Of a stretch of DNA of 64,000 nucleotides, positions 46,521 to 54,395 are shown in pieces. Source of the stretch: Sediminibacterium roseum. GTDB lineage: Bacteria; Bacteroidota; Bacteroidia; Chitinophagales; Chitinophagaceae. The notes under the pieces were generated by a model, which saw nothing but the letters and a program-made list of their open reading frames with translations, made no database searches and was not told the DNA's origin. Location: assembly GCF_009939005.1 (NCBI RefSeq), contig NZ_JAACJS010000012.1, positions 602,113 to 666,112 of the forward strand, in the 5' to 3' direction. Position 1 is the first letter of the stretch. Every line of letters starts with the position of its first letter. A program made the position numbers and the translations under genes.

Positions 46521-46560
46521 TGGTAAGCGAAGTAATAATCTCCTCCCGCTACGAGACAAA

Positions 46561-46590
46561 AAAAGCCGTTCAAAACTGAACGGCTTTTTC
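46561..46590. terminator. Bidirectional terminator after the ECF operon
   Basis: A perfect 12-bp stem AAAAGCCGTTCA / TGAACGGCTTTT with a 4-base loop has A- and T-runs on both sides. It lies between convergent genes. Confidence 0.93.
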
Positions 46591-46597
46591 AATGAAT

Positions 46598-49123
46598 TTA
46601 ATTCTCTTCTTCTTCTTCACCCGGTGCTCCTCTTCTAGCCCCGCCACCACCTTTAGGGCCGCTTTGTTCGATCTCGCGGTTCATCTCGTTGATGTCAACC
46701 GGGCGAGGCGTCCTGTCGCCCATCAGGTGCTCCGTGAAGTAATCGGCCATGCGCCAAAAGAAATACTCGGTCATATCGCCATAACCGTGTCTTTGCCCGG
46801 GCAGGATCACAAGGTCAAAACGTTTGTTGGCTTTGATCAACGCGTTCGCAACACGGGTGGTGTTACCGGGGTGTACGTTGTTATCGATATCGCCTGTTGA
46901 CAACATCAGGTGGCCTTTCAGGTTCTTAACGAGGTCCTGGTTTTTCTCGATGTTGTACAGGAAAGAGGTATCGCCCTTATCGGTGATCGTTTCTTTCACG
47001 CCATGGTGTTGTTCGCTCCACCAACGGTTGTAGATAGAGTTATCGTGGTTACCCGATGAAGAAACCGCCACTTTAAAGAAATCAGGATACACGAGCATGG
47101 CTGCCGTACTCATAAATCCACCACCGGAATGCCCGTGGATACCCACACGCTCAACATCGATGTAAGGATAACGGTCGGCGAGCTGTTCCGCTGCGGCCTT
47201 CTTATCAGCCAACCCATAATCGCGCAGGTTGCCGTAACCAAAGTTGTGGTACCACTTGCTGCGCGCCGGGTGACCGCCTCGGTTGCCCATGGTGATCACA
47301 ACGAAACCGAGTTGCGCAAGACGTTCGGTCCTGTCCATACCGCGGCTGAACGATTTGTTCACCGCTTCTGTTTGCGGGCCGGGGTAAACGTACTCGATAA
47401 CAGGGTATTTTTTTGTGGAATCAAAATCGAATGGTTTGTACATCACACCATAGATATCGGTGATGCCATCGTCTGCTTTTACTTTGAAAGTGGTAGGGAA
47501 CTTATAACCGGTAGACATCAGCGAGCTCAGGTCGGCGGTTTCGAGATCCAATATCTTCCTGCCATCGGCCGCATAAAGCGTTGATTTGGGAACGGTGTTC
47601 ACCCTCGAGTAATTGTCTACAAAATAGGTTTTTGAATCGTTGATGCTCATGGCGTGTTCAAACTCGCCCGGGTTCAGCAATTTGAGGCCGGTGCCATCGA
47701 AATTTACTTTGTAGGCGTGCAGGTAGTAAGGGTCTTCGCCATTTTCTTTTCCATTTGCGGAGAAATAAACAATGCGTTTTGCATCATCTATGCCCATGAT
47801 GTTTTCAACGTGATAGGTTCCCGAAGTGATCTGGTTTTTCAGTTTACCATTCTCATCGTACAGGTACAAATGCGCATACCCATCCCGTTCGCTCCATTGG
47901 ATGAGCTCTTTGCCATCGTTCACGAGGCCGAGCCTTCTTGTTTCGATGTAGGTATTGAAACGCTCCTGAATCAAAGGTTTTACGGCACCGGTATTCACAT
48001 CAACAACGCAAACGTCTACCCGTTTGAGGTCGCGTCCCGTGCGTGTGAAATAGAATTTATCATTTGTTCCCAACCATTTCAATGCGCGGAAATCATCGTC
48101 GCGTGTATTGATCTTTCCCGGATCGGCCCATAAAGAAATGGTCTGGTCCTTAAACGCAGACAATACCATCTCTTTGTTCGTCATATTGGTCATATCAAAG
48201 AGGTAGACATGGTCAACCGGCGCTTCTTTCTCACCGGGCATCCAGTATTTGTACGTTTCAAGCGTAGGGCGCGGATCGCTGAGGGCGTTGAGCACCCAGA
48301 GGTCTTTCACCTTGCGGTTGTCGGTGCGCTCGATCACAAAATGTTTCGAGTCGGGCGACCAGAACGCGAATACCGACTTACGTTTTTTCCTGTTCTTTTC
48401 TTTGTCAACATTGTTCTCATTGCCTTCAGAGCCGTATGCAAAATTCTCAACGCCGTCTGTTGTCAAAGCTTTTTCAACGATGGTTGAATCGTCTTCGTTC
48501 TTCAGCGCTTTTTCATAATTGGCCTTGTCCATCCAGAACAGGTTCTGGTTGCGTGCGAAGATCACGAGGTTGCCATCGGGCGAAACAGAGGCCCAGTTGG
48601 GTTTGCGTTTTGGTTTTTTGAAATCGCTCAGTTCAACCAGTTCGCCTGTGTTGAGGTTGTATTCAAAATAAAAGGTCTTTTTTTCTTTTACGGGAGGCGT
48701 ACCTTTTTTAGCGGTGCTGTCTTTTTTCTCGATCTCTTCCGTGCTTTTCACTTCAAACTGGATCCAGTTCTCGTCTTTGATGAAACGCATACTGTCGAGC
48801 CCCAGGTGCTGCGCATCAAAAGGATCTTTCACAATGCGGGTGATCTTTGCAGCGAGATCGGCATTGTCGAACAACAATTTCTTTTCTCCTTTTGCCGGAT
48901 CAACGATGTACCATTTTTTTCCGTCGGTGGTTTCATACTCGTACCAGAAACGGTCGGTTTTTTTCAGCCAATGCGGATCCACGCTGGTAGAAAAAACGAG
49001 TTTGCCGATCTTCTTCGGGGAAAAACGAGAGGCAAGCTGGTAATTTGATTTTATGACCGGCGCGTTCTGGGCGAATGCGGCCGTGGATAGTGCAACAAGC
49101 AGAATAAGCAGGAAGCTTCTCAT
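46598..49123 (-). CDS. S9 family peptidase, dipeptidyl-peptidase IV-like
   Basis: An 841-residue exported serine peptidase (signal MRSFLLILLVALSTAAFA). Residues about 90-560 are the DPP-IV-type beta-propeller; residues about 580-810 are the catalytic alpha/beta hydrolase with the nucleophile S666 in GIHGHSGGGF, the Asp in STGDIDNNVHPGN and the His in PGQRHGYGDM. It should cleave dipeptides from the N-terminus of peptides in the periplasm. The extreme C-terminus is odd: a Gly/Arg stretch (GGGGARRGAPG) followed by EEEEEN. It is convergent with the ECF locus and divergent from kynU. Confidence 0.93.
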   Translation of the reverse strand: MRSFLLILLVALSTAAFAQNAPVIKSNYQLASRFSPKKIGKLVFSTSVDPHWLKKTDRFWYEYETTDGKKWYIVDPAKGEKKLLFDNADLAAKITRIVKDPFDAQHLGLDSMRFIKDENWIQFEVKSTEEIEKKDSTAKKGTPPVKEKKTFYFEYNLNTGELVELSDFKKPKRKPNWASVSPDGNLVIFARNQNLFWMDKANYEKALKNEDDSTIVEKALTTDGVENFAYGSEGNENNVDKEKNRKKRKSVFAFWSPDSKHFVIERTDNRKVKDLWVLNALSDPRPTLETYKYWMPGEKEAPVDHVYLFDMTNMTNKEMVLSAFKDQTISLWADPGKINTRDDDFRALKWLGTNDKFYFTRTGRDLKRVDVCVVDVNTGAVKPLIQERFNTYIETRRLGLVNDGKELIQWSERDGYAHLYLYDENGKLKNQITSGTYHVENIMGIDDAKRIVYFSANGKENGEDPYYLHAYKVNFDGTGLKLLNPGEFEHAMSINDSKTYFVDNYSRVNTVPKSTLYAADGRKILDLETADLSSLMSTGYKFPTTFKVKADDGITDIYGVMYKPFDFDSTKKYPVIEYVYPGPQTEAVNKSFSRGMDRTERLAQLGFVVITMGNRGGHPARSKWYHNFGYGNLRDYGLADKKAAAEQLADRYPYIDVERVGIHGHSGGGFMSTAAMLVYPDFFKVAVSSSGNHDNSIYNRWWSEQHHGVKETITDKGDTSFLYNIEKNQDLVKNLKGHLMLSTGDIDNNVHPGNTTRVANALIKANKRFDLVILPGQRHGYGDMTEYFFWRMADYFTEHLMGDRTPRPVDINEMNREIEQSGPKGGGGARRGAPGEEEEEN

Positions 49124-49307
49124 GTATTTAAATTTTTAGTTTTGGAAGCAATGAAAATAAAGCAAACGGGATAAAATAAACAACCATTTGTCAAAAACCG
49201 CCTAAATCCGCTCAATTAACCGGTGAATCCATAAAAAATACAATGCCGTGAAGCGTGAAATTCAATTTTCACACTGCTTCCTTCGTACTTTGCGCCAAAC
49301 GATTGTC

Positions 49308-50567
49308 ATGTCTTTCACAACCGATCTGGATTTCGCGCTCCGCGCCGATGCGGAGGATGCGCTGGCCCCTTTCAAAAACGAATTTCATTTCCCGCAGAAA
49401 AACGGGAAGGATGTGATCTATTTCTGCGGAAACTCGCTTGGGCTCCAGCCCAGGAATGTGGAGGGGGCCATCCAGGCAGAACTCGATACATGGAAACAGG
49501 AAGCCATTGGCGGCTATTTCGGCGGAAAAAACCCATGGCTTTTTTACCAGGATTATTCCAAACCCACTCTTGCAAAGATCGTTGGCTGCCACGAAAAAGA
49601 AGTTACGGTGATGAACACACTCACGGTAAACCTTCACCTGCTCATGCTGAGTTTTTACAAACCGGCCGATGGCCGCTATAAAATAATGATGGAGGCAGGC
49701 GCCTTCCCTTCCGACCAGTATGCCGTGGAAACACTGGTAAAACATTTTGGCCTCGACCCGGCCGATGCCATCATAGAAATAGCGCCGCGCGATGGGGAGA
49801 AGATTTTGCATACGGCAGACATCCTTTCTTCCATTGAACAACACAGCAGCGAACTCGCCCTCACGCTTTTCAGCGGGATGAATTATTACACGGGACAGCT
49901 TTTCGATATGCAGGCCATCACCAATGCCGCTCACAAAGCAGGCGCCACAGCGGGTTTCGACCTGGCGCATGTGGCGGGTAATGTTCCGGTAAAGCTGCAC
50001 GACTGGAACGTTGATTTTGCCGTATGGTGCAGCTACAAATACCTGAATGCGGGCCCGGGTGCCGCAGGTGGCGTGTATGTGCATGAAAGGTTCGCCTCAG
50101 ACAGCAACACACCGCGTCTTGGCGGCTGGTGGGGCAACGATGAGAAAACGCGTTTTAAAATGGAAAAAGGTTTTGTACCCAAAACCGATGCCAGCGGCTG
50201 GAACATCAGCACGGCACAGGTTTTTAATATGGTTAGCCTGAACGCATCACTGGAGCTGTTTGACAAAGCAGGCATTGCAAACCTGCGGGCGAAGAGTGTA
50301 CAACTCACTGCCTACCTGGAGTACCTGTTGCAACAGTTGCCCAACCTGCGGTTCGAGGTGATCACGCCGGCCGATGCCGGGAGCCGCGGCGCACAGTTAT
50401 CGCTGTTCTTTAAGGAGCGCGGCAAAGAGATCCACGACAAGATGATCGAAAACGGCATCATCGTAGACTACCGCGAGCCCGGTGTGATACGCGTGGCGCC
50501 CGCACCTATGTACTGCAGCTTTGAAGATGTGTTCCGGTTTTATGAAATATTACGAGATCATTTTTAA
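49308..50567 (+). CDS. kynU: Kynureninase
   Basis: A 419-residue PLP enzyme of the aspartate-aminotransferase fold. The ATG at 49308 (MSFTTDLDFALRADAEDALAPF) is chosen as the family start. Seen are IYFCGNSLGLQPRNV, the FDLAHVAGNVPVKLHDW segment, and the PLP-binding FAVWCSYKYLNAGPGA with Lys244, then a HERFASDSNTPRLGGWWGN motif. It cleaves kynurenine to anthranilate, or 3-hydroxykynurenine to 3-hydroxyanthranilate, plus alanine. Tryptophan 2,3-dioxygenase, two steps upstream in the pathway, is encoded 2.7 kb further on, in the same direction but not adjacent. Confidence 0.96.
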   Translation: MSFTTDLDFALRADAEDALAPFKNEFHFPQKNGKDVIYFCGNSLGLQPRNVEGAIQAELDTWKQEAIGGYFGGKNPWLFYQDYSKPTLAKIVGCHEKEVTVMNTLTVNLHLLMLSFYKPADGRYKIMMEAGAFPSDQYAVETLVKHFGLDPADAIIEIAPRDGEKILHTADILSSIEQHSSELALTLFSGMNYYTGQLFDMQAITNAAHKAGATAGFDLAHVAGNVPVKLHDWNVDFAVWCSYKYLNAGPGAAGGVYVHERFASDSNTPRLGGWWGNDEKTRFKMEKGFVPKTDASGWNISTAQVFNMVSLNASLELFDKAGIANLRAKSVQLTAYLEYLLQQLPNLRFEVITPADAGSRGAQLSLFFKERGKEIHDKMIENGIIVDYREPGVIRVAPAPMYCSFEDVFRFYEILRDHF

Positions 50568-50663
50568 TAGGGGTTGCCACAGATACTTTGTATTTTGTAA
50601 CGATTGCGCCTCTTAACAATCCATGGATGCGTTGAAAAACGGGAACCGCTAAAACAAACGATC

Positions 50664-51278
50664 ATGACAAAGCATTATTTCACCTGCCTCACCCTTGGCG
50701 ATTCATACACCATCGGAGAATCGGTTGCCCTGCACGAAAGTTTTCCCTACCAGATGATACAAACGCTACGCAATGATGGATTGCATTTTCATGCGCCAGA
50801 GGTCATTGCCAAAACGGGCTGGACGAGCTTTGAACTGGCCGAACATTTACTTCACACAAAACTCAATGAGCAATACGATTTTGTCACACTTCTCGTGGGC
50901 GTAAACAACCAATACCGCGGCACACCGGTTAAGGAGTTTGCAGAAGATTTTAATTTCCTGCTGCGCAAAGCGATCCACTTGAGTGGAGAGAAGCCTGATC
51001 ATGTGATCGTTTTATCCATCCCCGACTGGGGCGTTACACCTTTTGCAAAAGAGAGGAACAGCCAAAAGATAGCCGATGAGATCGATGCGTTCAACAAAGT
51101 ATGTGAATCTGCAGCGAAAGAACTGGATACGCATTACATCAACATCACAGAAGACAGCCGCAAGGCAAAAGACGACCCTGAACTGCTTGCACCCGATGGT
51201 TTGCATTACTCAGAAAAGGCCCACGCGATATGGGCGGAGAAAGCAACGGACATCATCAAACAACTGATCCGTAAGTAA
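50664..51278 (+). CDS. SGNH/GDSL-family hydrolase
   Basis: A 204-residue SGNH hydrolase. The ATG at 50664 (MTKHYFTCLTLGDSYTIGE) puts the block I nucleophile Ser near residue 13. Block III is VTLLVGVNNQYRG and block V is LAPDGLHYSEKAH with the catalytic Asp and His. No signal peptide is present, so it is probably cytoplasmic. Such enzymes hydrolyse esters or thioesters of lipids or acetylated sugars. It follows kynU by about 97 bases and its 3' end overlaps the convergent metallophosphoesterase gene by 23 bases. Confidence 0.9.
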   Translation: MTKHYFTCLTLGDSYTIGESVALHESFPYQMIQTLRNDGLHFHAPEVIAKTGWTSFELAEHLLHTKLNEQYDFVTLLVGVNNQYRGTPVKEFAEDFNFLLRKAIHLSGEKPDHVIVLSIPDWGVTPFAKERNSQKIADEIDAFNKVCESAAKELDTHYINITEDSRKAKDDPELLAPDGLHYSEKAHAIWAEKATDIIKQLIRK

Positions 51279-52191
51279 CCATTTCTCTTTTAACAGATCC
51301 ATCTTTTCCAAATTCAAACACAGCGTAGGCAGGATCAAAATCGTGGAACTTTCCGCCCCACCAGTCGCCGCAGATGGAACCATTGCAGTAATATGAAATG
51401 CCGCGGTAATTCACATTGTCTTCCATATGGATGTGACCGCTCAAACAGCAACGGATGTTTTTGTACGACCTGAAAAGACCGGTGATCCTTCTCGAATCCA
51501 CATGCAGCAGCGCGCGTGAAATTTTCCAGTCGCCATTGGCTTCGTTCTTATCATAAAAAACAGCGGAACAAAAAGACACGATGGGAATGTGCGACACAAT
51601 GCATATGTGCTGCGAGGGGGCCGTTTTTTTCAACTCGTTTTCCAGCCACGCAAATTGTTCCTCGTCTATGCGCGCGATGTAACCGCCATTGTTTTCCTGG
51701 GCGCTGTCCAGCACAATGAATTTCCATTCTTTGTGCTCGAAAGTATAATAACGGCCCGGCATCTTGTGCTGGCTGATCACCCAGTTCTTATCATACAAAG
51801 GATCATTCTTCACTGCGGGATCGGTCATCTGCCAACCCCACGCATCGTGGTTGCCGATGCAATGGCGGATGGGCAGGCGGTTCTCTTCGTTCAAAACCGT
51901 GTTCCAGACATCCCACTGTTTCTGCACTTTTTCTTTGGAAGCATTGAGGGCATCCATAATGGAATCACCGCCGTTCATGATAAAATCAACCGAAGGTTTC
52001 AACGCATTCACGTGCCGGTATGCTTTGCGCATGCCGGTTTCGGCGATCTCTGTCGGTTTCACATGCACATCGGTGAGAAAAGCGATCCGAAACGCTGAAG
52101 GCTTTGGCGCCGCCGATAAAAAAGATGCGGGCGCAACAGACAGAACAGCTGCGGAAAGCGAGGTTTGCTGGAGAAATTTTCTGCGGTCCAT
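51256..52191 (-). CDS. Calcineurin-like metallophosphoesterase with Tat-type leader
   Basis: A 311-residue exported enzyme. The ATG at 52191 opens a twin-arginine-like leader (MDRRKFLQQTSLSAAVLSV). The metal-binding motifs are LTDVHV, NGGDSIMD, IGNHDAWGW, VSHIPI and SGHIHMED, the full set for a two-metal phosphoesterase. The C-terminal part carries ISYYCNGSICGDWWGG, a segment seen in the CpdA/YkuE-like group. The substrate may be a phospholipid, nucleotide or sugar phosphate. It overlaps the SGNH gene by 23 bases at the 3' end. Confidence 0.9.
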   Translation of the reverse strand: MDRRKFLQQTSLSAAVLSVAPASFLSAAPKPSAFRIAFLTDVHVKPTEIAETGMRKAYRHVNALKPSVDFIMNGGDSIMDALNASKEKVQKQWDVWNTVLNEENRLPIRHCIGNHDAWGWQMTDPAVKNDPLYDKNWVISQHKMPGRYYTFEHKEWKFIVLDSAQENNGGYIARIDEEQFAWLENELKKTAPSQHICIVSHIPIVSFCSAVFYDKNEANGDWKISRALLHVDSRRITGLFRSYKNIRCCLSGHIHMEDNVNYRGISYYCNGSICGDWWGGKFHDFDPAYAVFEFGKDGSVKREMVTYGSVV

Positions 52192-52271
52192 GATTGTGAG
52201 GTGAATGTTCAATAGTGAAAATTAAATACCGGCTGCTCCCGGTTTATCACAGTTTAAAGATTTCGCTTTCA

Positions 52272-53090
52272 TCACGCCCCCAAAAGCCCCTTCATCTCAT
52301 CCTGGTACCCTGCCGCCACGATTTTCGCTTTCTCTGCAAAATCCTCTCCCCCGCCTGCAAAAATGATGGCGCGGCTTGCGTTCACCAGTAGGCCGTAATC
52401 GTTGTTCAACCCGTATTTTGTTACTTCTTCGAGGCTTCCCCCTTGTGCGCCAACACCCGGTACAAGCAAGAAATGTTCGGGAATGATCGAGCGTATCGAC
52501 GCAAGATCACTGGCGCGTGTTGCACCTACCACAAACATCAGGTTACCCGGCGTTCCCCAGGAAGAAACGGTGTGAAGAACGGTTTCGTAAAGACGGCCCC
52601 CGTTGTTTTTGCCTGACAAGGCGAGTTGCTGAAAGTCGTTGCTGCCGGCATTGGAAGTGAGACCGAGAACAATGGCCCATTTGTCTTCGTATTCCAGAAA
52701 GGGACGTACACTGTCCTCACCCATATAAGGCGCCACGGTTACCGCGTCAAAAGGCAATACTTCAAAAAAAGTTTTTGCATATTGTGATGAGGTGTTGCCG
52801 ATATCACCGCGCTTTGCATCCGCGATCGTAAAATGCGTTTTGGGAATATGGTGCAGCGTCTGTTCCATCGCCTCCCATCCCTTCAATCCCTGCGATTCAT
52901 AAAACGCAGTATTGACCTTGTAACTTACGCAATGATCCTTTGTTGCATCGATGATCGCTTTGTTAAACTGGAAAACGCCATCGGGTTGCGACTGCAGGTG
53001 TTTCGGGATCTTTGTGACGTCGGTATCCAATCCCACACACAAATAACTTTTTTTCTCCCTGATCTGTTCGATGAGCTGGTTGCGGTTCAT
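52272..53090 (-). CDS. pyrF: Orotidine 5'-phosphate decarboxylase (long type)
   Basis: A 272-residue TIM-barrel enzyme of the longer OMP decarboxylase group. The ATG at 53090 ([25 protein letters not shown]) matches the family start; the open frame upstream is not conserved-looking. The catalytic loop is [19 protein letters not shown] with the Asp-Lys-Asp array, and the phosphate-binding part is [12 protein letters not shown] near the C-terminus. It converts OMP to UMP in pyrimidine synthesis. It is divergent from tryptophan 2,3-dioxygenase with 155 bases between the start codons. Confidence 0.95.
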   Translation of the reverse strand: MNRNQLIEQIREKKSYLCVGLDTDVTKIPKHLQSQPDGVFQFNKAIIDATKDHCVSYKVNTAFYESQGLKGWEAMEQTLHHIPKTHFTIADAKRGDIGNTSSQYAKTFFEVLPFDAVTVAPYMGEDSVRPFLEYEDKWAIVLGLTSNAGSNDFQQLALSGKNNGGRLYETVLHTVSSWGTPGNLMFVVGATRASDLASIRSIIPEHFLLVPGVGAQGGSLEEVTKYGLNNDYGLLVNASRAIIFAGGGEDFAEKAKIVAAGYQDEMKGLLGA

Positions 53091-53245
53091 GGGACGAAGA
53101 TAGTTGATTGGTTTATTAATTTTCGGCTGCCGCCCGTTCGATTGATTTAACGGGAGCGTTTGGTGCAATTGATTCAATAAGCAAATAAACTAACAAACCC
53201 ATAAACCAAAAAACATCCATCTTTGCATTTCTAACGATTCTTTTT

Positions 53246-54331
53246 ATGGAAAAACAAACCATGTATTACGGCGATTACCTGCAGCTCGATAAAATACTGG
53301 ATGCACAGCACCCGGTGAGTTTTGAAAAAGGCAATGAGCCGGCGCATGACGAGATGCTTTTTATCGTGATCCACCAGGCTTATGAACTTTGGTTCAAACA
53401 GATCCGTTTTGAGCTGGATTATGCGATGAAGGTATTTGGACAGGAAAAGATCAACGACAACTCCGAAGACCTCAACCTGGTAAGGCACCGCCTGCGCCGG
53501 GTGATCGGTATCATGCAGCTACTGAACCAGCAGGTGAACATCCTGGACACGATGACGCCGCTCGATTTTCTTGAGTTCAGGAACCTGCTCACGCCCTCTT
53601 CGGGTTTTCAAAGCAAACAGTTCCGGCTGGTGGAAGCGGCGCTGGGGTTGCAGATAGACCAGCGCCACCAGAAAGATTATTACAAACGCACCAACGAGGG
53701 CGGTTTTACCAAAGGCGATTACAACCAGATCTCGGAAACAGAACAACAGAAAAACCTGCTGCAGCTCGTTAACGCCTGGCTGGAGCGGATGCCGTTTTTC
53801 AAAGCGGAATACTGGGAGCAATACCAACCCGTTACCGTACCATCTGTAACGCGGCATCCTTTTTGGGACGATTACCGCGATATCTACAAAGCAGGCCTTA
53901 CGGAGCGTGAACAAAACAAGATCAACGATTTTGACTATGTCTTTTTTGAAAAATTACCGGAGGGATACGCGCCCGAACAACTCGAGCAACTGCGCAGCAA
54001 CTTCTCTCCCGCGGCGCTTCGTGCCGCTTTGTTTATTATGCTGTACCGCGATTTCCCGGTGTTCCAGACCTCGTACCAGATCCTCGACTCTCTTATCGAA
54101 ATAGACCATCTTATGAGCAACTGGCGGCACAAACACCTCATCATGGTGCGCCGTATGATCGGCATGCGCGTGGGCACGGGCAATACATCCGGCGCGGGTT
54201 ACCTGGAGGGCGCGTTGAGCAAGCATTATGTGTATAGAGATTTGTCGGGACTTTCAACTTACCTGATCGAAAGGAAAAGATTGCCGCGGTTGCCGGCAGA
54301 ACTTGTTAACAATCTCGGCTTCCGTTATTAA
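53246..54331 (+). CDS. kynA: Tryptophan 2,3-dioxygenase
   Basis: A 361-residue haem dioxygenase. The distal His is H43 in HDEMLFIVIHQAYELWFKQ and the proximal haem ligand should be H297 in NWRHKHLIMVRRMIG, followed by the substrate loop MRVGTGNTSGAGYL. It opens the indole ring of tryptophan to N-formylkynurenine, the first step of the kynurenine pathway. Compared with short bacterial enzymes (about 280-300 residues) it carries an insert (about residues 130-240, with YYKRTNEGGFTKGDYNQ), like the longer eukaryotic-like forms. kynU lies 2.7 kb upstream. No formamidase or monooxygenase gene is in the window. Confidence 0.95.
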   Translation: MEKQTMYYGDYLQLDKILDAQHPVSFEKGNEPAHDEMLFIVIHQAYELWFKQIRFELDYAMKVFGQEKINDNSEDLNLVRHRLRRVIGIMQLLNQQVNILDTMTPLDFLEFRNLLTPSSGFQSKQFRLVEAALGLQIDQRHQKDYYKRTNEGGFTKGDYNQISETEQQKNLLQLVNAWLERMPFFKAEYWEQYQPVTVPSVTRHPFWDDYRDIYKAGLTEREQNKINDFDYVFFEKLPEGYAPEQLEQLRSNFSPAALRAALFIMLYRDFPVFQTSYQILDSLIEIDHLMSNWRHKHLIMVRRMIGMRVGTGNTSGAGYLEGALSKHYVYRDLSGLSTYLIERKRLPRLPAELVNNLGFRY

Positions 54332-54395
54332 CGAACGGCAGGGCTGCGGAAGCCAAGAAGGTTATTTGTTATATTTAGCCTGCTAAACCTCCGCT

